Below are positions 62,493 to 64,000 of a stretch of DNA of 64,000 nucleotides, piece after piece. This DNA comes from Holotrichia oblita. Its lineage: Eukaryota > Arthropoda > Insecta > Coleoptera > Scarabaeidae. The DNA lies in contig CM043018.1 in assembly GCA_023690525.1 (NCBI GenBank), positions 60,922,377 to 60,986,376 of the forward strand, in the 5' to 3' direction. The position numbers were made by a program, and so were the translations under genes. The first letter of the stretch is position 1, and each line of letters opens with the position of its first letter. Below the pieces are notes generated by a model, which did not search any database, had not been told where the DNA came from, and saw nothing but the letters and a program-made list of their open reading frames with translations.

Positions 62493-62930
62493 TACTAGTA
62501 AAAATACGTTTAAAATTACAAATAATTTTAACATAAATGATAATTTATAACAATTAAATGTAAAACAAATAATTTGACCTATTTTACTACCTGGACACCT
62601 TCCTTTGACATTTGATGACAAACGTATTTGCCAATCCAAAGGAAGCTAATGACGCAAGTTAAAAATGATTAGTAGTAAAATATAATTTTATTTTTATATT
62701 TGAATATGTAAAAACTGGTTGTAAAAAAATATTACACAAATCTTAACGGTTTTAGATCGCGCTATCGAGCAGTGCTGGCAATGTAAAGTAGTAAAAATTG
62801 TGCGAATGCTTAACTGTGTTTCTAATGACGGTGTCAGTTATTCAAAATATTTGTCCGAAACTTATCCGATGGTAGTAAAATCATCCAACAATCGACATGA
62901 CTTCGGATATTGGTAGAACTGCATATTCAG
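62493..62930. other. Upstream region of Pcmt
   Basis: Contains the possible in-frame upstream ATG at 62534 and the presumed promoter; no TATA-like element stands out. Confidence 0.4.
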
Positions 62931-63164
62931 TTATAAACGTTTTCGAAAATTGCACGGCAAACATTTACCGGTAATCAGTTGATTTTATAGTGGATTTATT
63001 CGGTTAATCGTGGTAAATTAATTTATTTTCAACCTCTTCCCAAGTTGGCAATGTTGAAAATAAACCTTTTTAAATTAATTTACCACGGTTAACAGAATAA
63101 ATCTAACATAAAACCAGCTGATGACCGATAAATTTCTACCGTGCAATTTTCGAAAACGTCTTAT
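62931..63164. mobile_element. About 234-bp foldback MITE
   Basis: The left arm AACGTTTTCGAAAATTGCACGG through GTGGTAAATTAATTTA and TTTTCAAC is the reverse complement of the right arm TAAATTAATTTACCAC through CCGTGCAATTTTCGAAAACG. Arms of about 100 bases meet at a loop near 63033-63051. No coding frame. It lies about 440 bp upstream of the Pcmt start. Confidence 0.88.
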
Positions 63165-63910
63165 AGGGCATCGGTAAATCACCGACCATAGATAATATAC
63201 ATTTCATTCTATATAGTATTGGACACTTCTAATAAAATTTTGTTGGCGTGTTTCTGCGCCATCTAGTGAAATGTGTTAAATTTAAAACAGACCATACTGG
63301 GGCACGAAAAGTTTGTTTATTATTGAAAATTGAATTTTTAACTTTTAAACTAAAAAACAAAGCGCTTTTATATAGTTTCTGAATATTGTCCTATATTTTC
63401 ATTAAAAATATGTTTACAAAAATGTGATCTTCGTAGAACACGACGAAATAAAATTTCATTCCCTAACGCTTCTCGTGAAGTTTCAATTTGGATGATATAT
63501 GTCACGTATACCTGTAATATCGAAACCGAAGGTTAGGTAATTTATAAAAATGATCTCAAAAGATATTCAAGTTTTAACAATCTCGGAAAGCCGCTAAGGG
63601 GTACTATTAGAATGTAGGTCTAAACCATAACAGAATTTAATAACACATCTTGTATTTACCTATTAATTGGATGTTGTATACTGCACTCTCCTTGGCGAAG
63701 TATATTGTATCTGGTGTTATCGCCTTGAAGACATTAAACATTTCTTGTCAGCTTTCTGTTCAGCTCTTGTCAATTTAATAGAAACGCTAGTTTCATCCTT
63801 AAGCGGTATTTAACACTACTATCTAAGGTTTAAACTAAACCACGTCCAACATAATCCTTCATACATACATCAAAGACCTCTTATACCCGAAGGTGTCGAG
63901 GTGTAAAGTT
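63165..63910. other. No gene seen
   Basis: AT-rich. Contains a CTCF-like GCGCCATCTAGTGA at 63257-63270. Confidence 0.45.
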
Positions 63911-63913
63911 CTC

Positions 63914-64000
63914 TTAATTTAGTTCCACAGATTCAACAAATTCACGCCACTCTATCCTGTTTCTGGCTAGGGCCTTCGCCTCGTTCCATGTTTTTCCTCT
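63914..64000 (-). pseudogene. C-terminal tail of a non-LTR retrotransposon ORF2, cut by the window edge
   Basis: The minus strand reads GKTWNEAKALARNRIEWREF, then VESVELN and a stop at 63916-63914. The W-N-E-x-K-x-L-A-x-N-R-x-x-W-R-x-F-V-E pattern just before the stop is the usual end of ORF2 in CR1/RTE-like retrotransposons of insects. The element continues to the right. Confidence 0.65.

Overview
The window is insect nuclear DNA. It is AT-rich and gene-poor, with spliceosomal introns, mariner and other DDE transposons, non-LTR retrotransposons, tRNA-derived SINEs and many hairpin MITEs. The protein families point to an arthropod, and the turtle/borderless-type immunoglobulin exon and the l(2)efl-type small heat shock protein point to an insect; I cannot fix the order. 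One 500-bp assembly gap lies at 31344-31843.

Layout. (1) 2.5-8.1 kb, plus strand: the last five coding exons of the eIF4G2/DAP5/NAT1 translation factor. (2) 14.3-15.1 kb, minus strand: a three-exon gene for mitochondrial ribosomal protein mL53 whose stop codon overlaps the start codon (TAATG) of a 60-residue single-pass membrane protein, apparently on the same short mRNA. (3) 16.9-21.5 kb: a THAP-domain relic, a 188-bp MITE and a broken non-LTR retrotransposon. (4) 25.19-26.45 kb: a dead mariner with both terminal inverted repeats. (5) 26.8-32.3 kb: two copies of one SINE, a first coding exon of a turtle/borderless-type Ig protein, an AACGTT-rich transposon, the gap, a transposase scrap and a MITE. 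(6) 32.6-37.1 kb: three phase-compatible 3' exons of an unrecognised gene. (7) 37-51 kb: mostly empty, with transposon scraps, including a possible Crypton-type recombinase fragment, an RT fragment and a DDE transposase relic. (8) 51.4-52.25 kb, minus: an intact small heat shock protein gene with TATA box and heat-shock elements. (9) 56.5-62.5 kb, minus: a complete four-exon PCMT1 gene (protein-L-isoaspartate O-methyltransferase) whose 5.2-kb intron holds a transposon with about 129-bp inverted repeats nested between two inverted 92-bp repeats. (10) The last kilobase has a 230-bp hairpin and the tail of another retrotransposon.

The genes have unrelated cellular jobs: cap-independent translation, mitochondrial translation, proteostasis and protein repair, and cell adhesion. 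The most unusual item is the overlapping stop/start pair after mRpL53. A second theme is a CTCF-like motif that recurs across the window, three times inside copies of one dispersed repeat. No tRNA, rRNA or CRISPR feature was recognised.
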